Positions 1 to 7,597 of a DNA stretch of 38,729 nt are shown here, in pieces; position 1 is the stretch's first letter; the number at the start of each line of letters is the position of its first letter. Made by a program: the position numbers and the translations under genes. Below the pieces are notes generated by a model that saw nothing but the letters and a program-made list of their open reading frames with translations, ran no database searches and was not told the DNA's origin. Origin of the DNA: Bacteroidota bacterium (GTDB lineage: Bacteria > Bacteroidota > Bacteroidia > Chitinophagales > Chitinophagaceae); NCBI GenBank assembly GCA_016868895.1, contig VGFK01000008.1, positions 1 to 38,729 on the forward strand, given 5' to 3'.

Positions 1-1
1 T

Positions 2-286
2 AAAAATTCCACCGTTACTACCCGCAATCTGGTCATAACCCGGCTTTTTTTAGACTTTTTTAAAAGTGAAAAATTTTCAGGGTTTTTACTAATTGGATGC
101 ACCGGACTATCGCTCTTATTGGCTAATTCTTCCTGGGGAGATGCCTATGCACATTTTTGGCATCAACCACTGGCTGGTTTAACGGTAGAGCTGTGGATCA
201 ATGATGGATTGATGGCCAATAATTCGAACGCATTCCTGTCAGGACTACTTGCTATTTTAGAAAATAATAATGGTTTAAAAGAATAA
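2..286 (+). pseudogene. nhaA: NhaA Na+/H+ antiporter, truncated 5' fragment
   Basis: Frame 2 is open from the window edge to a stop at 284-286 (94 codons, no in-frame ATG near the edge). It reads FFKSEKFSGFLLIGCTGLSL, then LLANSSWGD, and later ELWINDGLMA. These match the first transmembrane helix and the conserved WINDxLMA segment of NhaA, the inner-membrane Na+/H+ antiporter. In intact NhaA the next residues are a strongly conserved FFLLVGLE-type segment followed by about 300 more residues. Here the frame instead runs into NNSNAFLSGLLAILE and stops. All catalytic and transport helices are missing, so this is a remnant or a deletion product. The true 5' end lies left of the window. The family call is secure; whether the tail is the fused NhaA C-terminus or unrelated sequence is not decided. 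Confidence 0.8.
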
Positions 287-608
287 TTTATAGACCACTA
301 AAAATCAATCAGGCAAGTCAAATCAGCCCTAACTTCGTTAGAACCAACGGTAATCAAGTCTACACTATATAATTGATTTTCTATTTATTATATAATTATG
401 TAGATATAAGGGGGCCTAGTAATCGTCAAAGAAAGTGGGTAATATAGTTGTAAAAATTTATTATTTAAATATAGAAATATCTTTTTAAAAAATAATTGTT
501 TCGTCTATAAAGCACAGAAAGGTGCACAGTTTTTTGAATGTTCCCTGAAATCTTCTCTTTCGAATTATCCATGTTATAAGATAAGTGAAGAGAGGGGGAA
601 AATAAAAA
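287..608. other. AT-rich gene-free stretch
   Basis: No convincing gene is visible. The composition is much more AT-rich than the operons further right. One imperfect inverted repeat (arms about 360-373 and 387-403, sharing CTACA and TATATAAT) could form a weak AT-rich hairpin. A short minus-strand reading ending at 298 looks faintly protein-like but is too short to name. The stretch lies between an antiporter gene remnant and a small basic reading frame, so it may be decayed coding DNA. Confidence 0.4.
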
Positions 609-770
609 TTAACTTCCTCTCGCACCACCTGTTTTGATAGGCTTCTTTATTCCGCCAGATGATTTGCTGTTTGATTTTGTAATAAACTTTGAAGCTCCAG
701 ACTGAGCGTTGGCTTTGGTATTTTTATTAATGCTTTTCGCCTCAATCTTTTTATTGATATGAAATCCCAT
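609..770 (-). CDS. small basic hypothetical protein (53 aa)
   Basis: A minus-strand frame of 53 codons starts at ATG 770-768 and ends with TAA at 611-609. The product begins MGFHINKKIE and ends KTGGARGS. It is rich in Lys, Ser, Asn, Gly and Ala, has no hydrophobic segment, and would carry a high positive charge. No family is recognised. The absence of membrane or catalytic motifs and the basic, low-complexity composition suggest a disordered nucleic-acid-associated or structural small protein if it is real. It has no visible Shine-Dalgarno sequence. It stands alone in an AT-rich area, so a chance frame is possible. Confidence 0.35.
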   Translation of the reverse strand: MGFHINKKIEAKSINKNTKANAQSGASKFITKSNSKSSGGIKKPIKTGGARGS

Positions 771-873
771 GTTATTTATTTATCCATAAGGTAGTAAAAA
801 TTTAAGATTATGGAGTATCTAATAGTGAATTGTAGATAATTATTGGTATATTCATTAACAAATTCATTCAAGC

Positions 874-1059
874 ATGTTTAAAAAATTCACTGCTGCAGAT
901 ATATTAATGCTGGTTGCTGCTTTTCTGTCTCTGATATTTTCAGAACTATTATGGTTCAAAGGAGAGCAAGAATCAGCCATTTTTGTTGGCTTGTGGGTAC
1001 CTTCTATCTTGGGGTTTGCTATTCTGCTTAAATTGATTCAAAACCAGAAAAATGACTGA
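874..1059 (+). CDS. small two-helix membrane protein (61 aa)
   Basis: The product is 61 residues with two hydrophobic stretches, about residues 10-28 (LMLVAAFLSLIFSELLWF) and 36-54 (IFVGLWVPSILGFAILLKL), joined by a short charged loop KGEQES. It ends in a polar tail QNQKND. It would sit in the inner membrane with a hairpin topology. No enzyme motif is seen and the family is not recognised. The gene overlaps the next small membrane gene by 8 bases, so the two are probably co-translated and may form a complex. It could be an accessory subunit of a transporter or oxidase, but nothing here shows which. Confidence 0.6.
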   Translation: MFKKFTAADILMLVAAFLSLIFSELLWFKGEQESAIFVGLWVPSILGFAILLKLIQNQKND

Positions 1060-1147
1060 TATCATACCTATTTTCGCTGCAGTCGTCACTTTTTTATTTT
1101 CTTTGGGATTCTTGCTGATCCTACGAAGCTTGAAATCAGATAAATAG
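1052..1147 (+). CDS. single-helix membrane microprotein (31 aa)
   Basis: A 31-codon frame starts with ATG at 1052, inside the end of the preceding small membrane gene (shared ATGACTGA), and ends with TAG at 1145-1147. The product starts MTDIIPIFAAVVTFLFSLGF and continues LLILRSLKSDK. It has one hydrophobic helix of about 22 residues and a basic C-terminus, consistent with an inner-membrane microprotein whose C-terminus lies in the cytoplasm. The start overlap with a second membrane gene is the main evidence that it is real, since overlapping starts are common in translationally coupled pairs. It resembles size classes such as KdpF or CydX in architecture only; no sequence signature supports either name. 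Confidence 0.5.
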   Translation: MTDIIPIFAAVVTFLFSLGFLLILRSLKSDK

Positions 1148-1246
1148 ATCTAGCTGCCCTCTATGTATTTCTCCTGCTCAAAACAGCATTGAAACAATTA
1201 ATCTGTTTGATTCCTGCTTTGTGCACCGCGAAGACTGTATAGGTAA

Positions 1247-1399
<153 letters not shown>

Positions 1400-1502
1400 A
1401 TTGAACTAGCGTCGTATATTCCTCAAAAGGAAAAATATTTTGAAAACGTCTAACTTTTAGTCATTATAAGTTAATCGAAAGATAATTGACTACCTTCATC
1501 GC

Positions 1503-2159
1503 ATGATCGCAAAGTGGCTCCCCTTTTTCATGCTTCTGGCGGGAGCTATCCCCTCATCGTCCCATGCTGAATCTCAACAGGATACCCTAATCTCCAATAG
1601 CCTGCTCTACAGCGGGACCGAGTACATCAAACAATTCAATCAACTAAAAGGAACTCCGTTTCTCCCAACTGCCTCCAATAAAGGATCAGTCCGCTACCAG
1701 GATAACTGGTACAAAGACATTGATCTGCTGTACGACTGCCAGGACGACTGGGTCATCGTGCGAGACGCACAGGGTTTGCTTAAACTGCGACTGGTTCACG
1801 AAAAACTACAGGCCTTTGATGTAGATGGACATTCATTTATCAAACTCAAACTGCTCACCAAAGAAGGAGAGTTCTACGAAAAATTCTATGAGGGTCGCCG
1901 CATGCTCCTCATGCAATGGAAGAAAAATCTTGAACTGGATGCAAACGAACAACCCATCTATGACCTCAGAAAAACGCTGTTCATCCTCGATAAAGGAACA
2001 ATCGTTCCCCTGGACCGGTCCTCCGACCTGCTGACCATCGCTTCTGCTCACAAACGGGAATTGAAACGGCTGATTCGGGAAAATAAACTCTCTTTCAAAA
2101 AAGATCCTGTCAAGGCCGCCCTTGTACTGATCAAAGAAACAGAGCGAAACAATTGGTGA
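1503..2159 (+). CDS. exported protein of unknown function, first gene of TonB/DUF4249 operon
   Basis: The 218-residue product starts with a signal peptide (MIAKWLPFFMLLAGAIPSSS, likely cut after SHA near residue 22), so it is exported to the periplasm or surface. The mature part has no cysteine-based lipobox and no recognised domain. It is rich in aromatic and charged residues (DNWYKDIDLLYDCQDDW around residues 67-83), which suggests a compact beta-rich fold, and ends in a basic helical tail. Its stop codon overlaps the start of the TonB receptor gene (GTGA), so the two are likely co-translated. By position it is probably an accessory protein of the receptor. The function itself is not recognised. 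The start is the first ATG after an AT-rich gap. Confidence 0.75.
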   Translation: MIAKWLPFFMLLAGAIPSSSHAESQQDTLISNSLLYSGTEYIKQFNQLKGTPFLPTASNKGSVRYQDNWYKDIDLLYDCQDDWVIVRDAQGLLKLRLVHEKLQAFDVDGHSFIKLKLLTKEGEFYEKFYEGRRMLLMQWKKNLELDANEQPIYDLRKTLFILDKGTIVPLDRSSDLLTIASAHKRELKRLIRENKLSFKKDPVKAALVLIKETERNNW

Positions 2160-4861
2160 AAAAAATCATTTCCATACTGCTGTTCATCGCACTGGCTAAG
2201 GTGGGCCAGGCCCAGAAACGATCGCCGTTCGATAGCCTGATTACCGTGCTGGAACAACAATTCAGGGTTACCTTTTTTTATAATCCCTCTCAAACCAGTG
2301 GACTGAGCATTCCTCCTTCCTCAGGCAGCCTGGAACAGATGCTTCAGATTACACTCGAAGGAACAGGACTGAACTTTTACCGCTCGTATCAGAACCAGGT
2401 CTTCATTTATAGAGGAAACACCCCCTTATTTACACCTCTGGCCAAAGACTTTTTTCAGCCCAAGCCCAATCAAAAAATCGACAGCTCCCAATTCAACATT
2501 CAAGAAGAGGTAGCTACCCCGATTGAAAATAAAATCTATATCATCGGTACGAAAGGAGGAGCGGGATCTACTGCCGTAGTATCGGGCTATGTTCGTGATT
2601 CCCGAAGCGGAGAACCCATCGGCTCTACCTCCATCACCCTGGAAGGCAGTCAGGCCGGAGTTTCTACAGATGCATTTGGATTTTATTCCATCACCGTCCC
2701 TAAAGGTCGGCAAACCATTCGCATCAGCAGTGTAGGCATGAAAGAACTAACCCGACAACTCAATGTGCAGGGAAATGGAAAGTTGAATATAGAAATGCAA
2801 GAAGAGATCCGCAGCCTCAAAGCAGCGGTGATCATTGCACAAAAACAATCGAATGTCCGGGGCATGCAAATGGGTGTTGAACGATTGAGCATGCGAGCCA
2901 TCAAGTCCATCCCGGCCGTACTCGGCGAAACCGATATCCTTCGGTCCATTCAAACCCTTCCCGGTGTTACCACTGTCGGCGAGGGTACCGCTGGCTACAA
3001 CGTACGCGGCGGCGGGGCAGACCAAAACCTGATCCTGCTCAACGATATGACCATCTTCAATCCCACCCACCTGTTTGGCTTCTTCTCTGCGGTAGATGCT
3101 GAAGTGGTGAGGGGACTGGAACTCTATAAAAGCGCCATACCCGAACGCTTAGGAGGCAGAATTTCTTCCATCATGGACATCAGTACCCGCGATGGCAATG
3201 CCAAACGGTTCACCGCCAGTGCAGGCATTGGCCCCCTCACCAGCAAGTTCACAGCGGAAGGTCCACTCGGTTCGAAAAAAACCACCTTCCTGGTGGGCGG
3301 TCGGACCACCTACTCCAACTGGTTCATGAAATACCTTCCCAACAGTTTTGATAAGAGCAAAGTGGGATTCAGCGACCTGATGGTGAATATTTCACATGAA
3401 CTTTCCGAAAAAGATCACCTTTACCTGTCCGGTTACATCAGCAATGACATGTTCCGCCTCAATCAGGATTCGACCTATTCCTATTCCAACCGGAACGTTC
3501 GACTGAAATGGAAACACAATTTTACCGACAAGTTCTACAACGTGCTCTCTGCCGGTATCGATCAATACGATTACTCCGTTAAAGGCCGCAACAATCCAAA
3601 AGACGCTTTCGATCTTCGCTTCGGTATCCATCAATTCAGCGTGAAAAGCGATTTCAAATACGCCCCAAGCAACCGCAACGAAGTCAACTTTGGATTCCAG
3701 TTTATTCAATATGACCTGAATCCGGGTTCGCTTAAGCCCACCGATCCGCTATCGGTTGTTACAACTAAAATTCTTCAGCAAGAAAAAGCAAGCGAATCAT
3801 CGCTCTACCTCGGCGATCAATATCGGCTCAACAATAAGATTTCTGTGCAGGGCGGAGTCCGGTACAGCTTTTACAGGACGGGAGGACCCAGAGAGTCTTT
3901 TGTCTACGAGGAAGGAAAACCCCGGTCTGTAAACACCATCGTGAATTCGGTAACCTATACCCCGGGGCAAACCATTCAAACCTATCATGGCCCGGAGATT
4001 CGTGTCTCTGCACGTTACCTGATCAGTCCCAAAACTTCCCTCAAGCTCAGCTACAACACCCTGCGCCAGTACATCCACATGATCACCAACACCACTGCTC
4101 TCTCACCTACCGATATCTGGAAACTCAGCGATCAATTCATTCAACCTCAAATCGGTCAGCAAGTTTCGCTTGGCCTCTATACACAACCGGGATCCAAAGG
4201 AGATGAATTTTCCATTGAGGCCTACTATAAAACCAGCAAAAATTACCTGGACTATAAAAGTGGCGCCTCTTTGATCATGAATAGCAACCTGGAGCAAGAC
4301 GTGATCAAGACCAGAGGCAAGGCCTATGGAGTTGAAGTGCTCTACAAAAAACCCAATGGGAAGCTCAACGGCTGGATCAGCTACACCTATTTAAGAAGCT
4401 TGTTGCAGGTGGATGATCCTATTGCCGGTGAAACCATCAATAAAGAAAATTTTTACCCTGTAAACTTTGATAAGCCGCATATTGCAAGCGTCGTAGCCAA
4501 TTACCGGTTCAGCCAACGGGTCAGTGTTTCACTGACATCGAGTTACAGTACAGGTCGACCTGTAACCTATCCCCTCGGCGTTTTCTACATGGGTGGCGCA
4601 CAACGGGTGTATTACTCCGAACGCAATGCGTTCCGCATTCCTGATTTTTTCCGAACCGATGTTTCCATGATCATTGAAAACAATCACCGACTGACCCAAC
4701 TGTTTCATGGAGCATGGAGCTTTGGCGTCTATAATATTACCGGAAGAGATAACCCCTATTCAGTATATTTTGTAACCGATGGAAGACAGATCAAAGGATA
4801 TCAATTGTCAGTCTTCGCCACTCCCATCCCATTTGTCACCTTTAACCTGAAGATCCGATGA
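2156..4861 (+). CDS. TonB-dependent receptor with STN and carboxypeptidase-like domains
   Basis: This is an outer-membrane, TonB-energised transporter of about 901 residues. After a signal peptide (IISILLFIALAKVGQAQ) comes an STN (secretin/TonB N-terminus) domain at about residues 24-90. A carboxypeptidase-D regulatory-like beta domain follows at 140-215 (VSGYVRDSRSGEPIGSTSIT). The plug is at about 245-345, with GYNVRGGGADQNLILLNDM, and a 22-strand-type barrel runs to the end. The start is taken as GTG 2156, which overlaps the upstream stop as GTGA; TTG at 2153 is an alternative. The gene overlaps the following DUF4249 lipoprotein gene by 4 bases. This receptor/DUF4249 pairing without SusD is common in Bacteroidota. 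The substrate is unknown. The STN domain often mediates surface signalling, but no sigma or anti-sigma gene is nearby. Confidence 0.92.
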   Translation: MKKIISILLFIALAKVGQAQKRSPFDSLITVLEQQFRVTFFYNPSQTSGLSIPPSSGSLEQMLQITLEGTGLNFYRSYQNQVFIYRGNTPLFTPLAKDFFQPKPNQKIDSSQFNIQEEVATPIENKIYIIGTKGGAGSTAVVSGYVRDSRSGEPIGSTSITLEGSQAGVSTDAFGFYSITVPKGRQTIRISSVGMKELTRQLNVQGNGKLNIEMQEEIRSLKAAVIIAQKQSNVRGMQMGVERLSMRAIKSIPAVLGETDILRSIQTLPGVTTVGEGTAGYNVRGGGADQNLILLNDMTIFNPTHLFGFFSAVDAEVVRGLELYKSAIPERLGGRISSIMDISTRDGNAKRFTASAGIGPLTSKFTAEGPLGSKKTTFLVGGRTTYSNWFMKYLPNSFDKSKVGFSDLMVNISHELSEKDHLYLSGYISNDMFRLNQDSTYSYSNRNVRLKWKHNFTDKFYNVLSAGIDQYDYSVKGRNNPKDAFDLRFGIHQFSVKSDFKYAPSNRNEVNFGFQFIQYDLNPGSLKPTDPLSVVTTKILQQEKASESSLYLGDQYRLNNKISVQGGVRYSFYRTGGPRESFVYEEGKPRSVNTIVNSVTYTPGQTIQTYHGPEIRVSARYLISPKTSLKLSYNTLRQYIHMITNTTALSPTDIWKLSDQFIQPQIGQQVSLGLYTQPGSKGDEFSIEAYYKTSKNYLDYKSGASLIMNSNLEQDVIKTRGKAYGVEVLYKKPNGKLNGWISYTYLRSLLQVDDPIAGETINKENFYPVNFDKPHIASVVANYRFSQRVSVSLTSSYSTGRPVTYPLGVFYMGGAQRVYYSERNAFRIPDFFRTDVSMIIENNHRLTQLFHGAWSFGVYNITGRDNPYSVYFVTDGRQIKGYQLSVFATPIPFVTFNLKIR

Positions 4862-5979
4862 GAATGTTTGGTGTCATAGGTTTTTTGATTGTACTGTTTG
4901 CAGGGTGCACCAAAGCGCTTGAATTGCCGGATACAAGACCCGATACGTCCATTCTGGTCGTGGAAGGGGATATTCGAACAGGCCCACAGACCGAAAACCG
5001 TATTCGCCTGAGTCGACTCAAACCTCTGTTCCAATTCGACGATGTTCCAGAGCGCAATGCTCGCGTTGAAATTGTAGCACAATCAGGAAGTCGGTGGCCC
5101 TTGGCGGATAAAAACAACGGGGATTATGCATCCACACTGCAATTGCCCGATAATGTACCACTCGCATTGCGCATCCAAACTGCCGACGGAAAGATCTACG
5201 AAACTCCGTTTCAAAATTCAGTGATCGCTCCTGCGGTAGACAGTGTGACGTGGCGACAAGAATCGGATGGTGTTCGGGTATTTGTCCACTCAAAAGATCC
5301 GGGAAACAAAACAAAGTACTACCGATGGACCTACTCCGAGACATGGGAAAGGAGAGCATGGTACTATAGTCTTTATGATTTCAAAAATGGGTCAATCGTA
5401 GAACGCCCTGCCAGCGATCAGGTCTATACCTGCTGGAAATCAGAAGACGAACAAAATATTCTGGTGAACAACACCGAAGAACTGGGGCAAGACCTGATCA
5501 GCTACCAACCCGTTTCGTTTATTCCCAATCAGTCGGAAAAATTATACGTACGATACAGCATCATTGTACGGCAAACCGGACTCACCAAAGAGGCCTATGA
5601 CTATTGGCAGATCCTGAAAAAAAATACCGAACTCACCGGTTCCATATTTGACGCTCAACCCTCGCAGATGCCGACCAACATTGCATGCACCAACGATAAG
5701 TCGCGTGCAGCCATTGGATACATCTCCGTTGGACGGGTTTCTGAAAAACGACTGTTCGTTTTGCACTCCTCCCTCAACCTCTGGCCCATCAGAAATGAAC
5801 AACAAGGATGCGACGCATTTGAATACCCTCGTTTTTTTGCGGAACGGTTTCTGCAGCAAAACACAAATTATTTGCCTGCATACTTCGTAACTGCAGGCGG
5901 TGGATTTGGAGTGGCTCCGAAATCGTGCGTGGACTGCCGACTCACGGGTGGGGATACTGTAAAACCTGATTTTTGGTAA
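4858..5979 (+). CDS. DUF4249 domain lipoprotein
   Basis: The 373-residue product has a lipoprotein signal peptide with lipobox FAGC (Cys17), so it is anchored to a membrane, probably the outer one. The mature part resembles DUF4249, with its early motif SILVVEGDIRTGPQTENRIR, a beta-rich N-terminal half and cysteines towards the C-terminus (KSCVDC). Members of this family are encoded directly after STN-type TonB receptors in Bacteroidota and are thought to act with them, perhaps as a surface partner. That role is inferred from gene context. The ATG overlaps the receptor stop (ATGA), which indicates translational coupling. The next gene follows after one base. The family call is fairly strong; the molecular function is unknown. 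Confidence 0.85.
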   Translation: MRMFGVIGFLIVLFAGCTKALELPDTRPDTSILVVEGDIRTGPQTENRIRLSRLKPLFQFDDVPERNARVEIVAQSGSRWPLADKNNGDYASTLQLPDNVPLALRIQTADGKIYETPFQNSVIAPAVDSVTWRQESDGVRVFVHSKDPGNKTKYYRWTYSETWERRAWYYSLYDFKNGSIVERPASDQVYTCWKSEDEQNILVNNTEELGQDLISYQPVSFIPNQSEKLYVRYSIIVRQTGLTKEAYDYWQILKKNTELTGSIFDAQPSQMPTNIACTNDKSRAAIGYISVGRVSEKRLFVLHSSLNLWPIRNEQQGCDAFEYPRFFAERFLQQNTNYLPAYFVTAGGGFGVAPKSCVDCRLTGGDTVKPDFW

Positions 5980-5980
5980 C

Positions 5981-7591
5981 ATGTTGAAACGAATTTTCTA
6001 TATCGCATTCAGTACAACCCTGAGCGGCCTGTTGCACGCACAAGAGGTGAGAACTACTGCTATTCATCTCTGGAACGATCAGAAAGTACACGTCGCAGGG
6101 GAAGACGTGTGGGTAGACGGCATTGCTGGACTTGCTCCATTTCAAACAAAAACAATTGTACTTCGCATCATCAACAGAAACGGTACTGCAGTTGCTGAAA
6201 CAGAAATAATTCCAGAAAACAACCGCATCCAGGGCGTTATAACCCTACCGGAAACACTGGTGAGTGATTATTACTTCATCGATGCATACATCAAGGGAAT
6301 GTCCTCTACTACTTCACTGTGTCCAATCATGGTCATTCACCCTAATTTACCACCCGTCGAATGCACGCCTCAATTGACAAAAAACGCAAGCATATCTACA
6401 TCGCCCATTTCAATACAACTCAAAAAGAACAGCGTCGCACCAAGAAGTGCGATAGAGTTCAATACTTCAGGCACTGACCTGCTGTCGCAGATTTCCATTG
6501 CTGCAGTTCTCAACGACCGGCTATTGGAGCTTTATGACGAAGATGCAAAAGCACAAACCCTAACAATTGAGCATGTGCAAACGGGGGAACTCAATCAGGA
6601 AGGCAGAATATTCAGTGTAGTTGCACTGCAAAATGGTGGCCCCGCCAAAGGAATCAAATTAGTGGCCGCTCATAAAATTCCAAATAGCGCCATCGCTACA
6701 GCCCTTACTGATCAAGAGGGAAAAGCACAATTCATCCTTCCACTCAATTTCAATGATGCTGATCTGGTCATTCATCCTGCCAGCAAAGACCAAAAAAACA
6801 TTCGTATTGTCTTGGCCAATGTAGAACTGCCAGCGACTGCAGTATCTTACCCATGCCTCAAATTAAATGAAAGCATGCGTACAGATTTGGAGTCCAGAAT
6901 TTTCAACAGCAGAGTAATGAAACGCTATTACGGCAACGCGCTCAGAGCGGTTGAATTGAGCGAGCCCGATAGCAGCGACTTCTATGGCAAACCAGATGTT
7001 GTATTTTTTCTGGATGATTATGTGCGTTTTCCGGTTTTGGAAGAAGTGATTTCTGAAATCATTCCGCAGGTAAGGGTCAAGAAAAACAAAGATGAGGTAT
7101 TGATTCAGGCACTGAATCAACCGCTGAAAGCCTTCTTTGAAGGGCAAGCATTGCTGCTGGTAGATGGCCTCCCCATCAGCAACGCACAACTACTGTTGGA
7201 TACCGACCCCTTGCTGATCCGATCGATTGAAATTGTGAGTCGCAAATATATCCAAGGAACAATCGAATTCAATGGCATTGTGCATTTCAAAACGTATAAG
7301 TCCGATTTAGCGGGACTGAAACCGGATGCTGCCTTACACTACACCTTGAAAACCATACAAGCAAAAACAACCTATTTGCCGGCAGATCATTCCGCAAAAA
7401 AGAATCGCATGCCTGATCTCAGGAACATACTTTTTCTGGAAAGAGATGTTGTACCGTCACAACTCAGGGACGGCTTACGTTTTTATGCATCTGACGCGGA
7501 AGGAAAATATAAAATCATCCTTAGAGGAATCGACGCACAGAACCAAAGCGTAACGGCATCATCGGTGATTGAAGTCAGAAGGCCGGATTGA
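5981..7591 (+). CDS. exported MG2-like/plug-like protein, last gene of TonB/DUF4249 operon
   Basis: The 536-residue product begins with a signal peptide (MLKRIFYIAFSTTLSGLLHAQ). Residues about 22-110 (AIHLWNDQKVHVAGEDVWVD, then YYFIDAYIKG) resemble the first macroglobulin-like (MG2) beta domain found in exported Bacteroidota proteins. The C-terminal third contains ALLLVDGLPISNAQLLLD and IRSIEIVSRKYIQGTIEFNG, which look like the DG-P and ridge segments of a TonB-receptor plug without a barrel. Proteins of this type accompany TonB/DUF4249 genes and are generally larger (my recollection, around 800 residues), so this may be a shortened member. It starts one base after the DUF4249 stop. The role is unknown; it could be a surface or periplasmic scaffold. 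It is convergent with the hexosaminidase gene 6 bases away. Confidence 0.7.
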   Translation: MLKRIFYIAFSTTLSGLLHAQEVRTTAIHLWNDQKVHVAGEDVWVDGIAGLAPFQTKTIVLRIINRNGTAVAETEIIPENNRIQGVITLPETLVSDYYFIDAYIKGMSSTTSLCPIMVIHPNLPPVECTPQLTKNASISTSPISIQLKKNSVAPRSAIEFNTSGTDLLSQISIAAVLNDRLLELYDEDAKAQTLTIEHVQTGELNQEGRIFSVVALQNGGPAKGIKLVAAHKIPNSAIATALTDQEGKAQFILPLNFNDADLVIHPASKDQKNIRIVLANVELPATAVSYPCLKLNESMRTDLESRIFNSRVMKRYYGNALRAVELSEPDSSDFYGKPDVVFFLDDYVRFPVLEEVISEIIPQVRVKKNKDEVLIQALNQPLKAFFEGQALLLVDGLPISNAQLLLDTDPLLIRSIEIVSRKYIQGTIEFNGIVHFKTYKSDLAGLKPDAALHYTLKTIQAKTTYLPADHSAKKNRMPDLRNILFLERDVVPSQLRDGLRFYASDAEGKYKIILRGIDAQNQSVTASSVIEVRRPD

Positions 7592-7597
7592 TCTCTT

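Noticed and set aside
298-375. Minus-strand reading containing VDLITVGSNEVRADLTCLID
   Set aside because: It looks slightly KatG-like (VDLI-GSN-RA), but it is very short, lacks a start, and stops early. The resemblance is too weak to call a second katG relic.
2153-2155. TTG as the start of the TonB receptor
   Set aside because: GTG at 2156 overlaps the upstream stop in the usual 4-base pattern and gives an equally good signal peptide.
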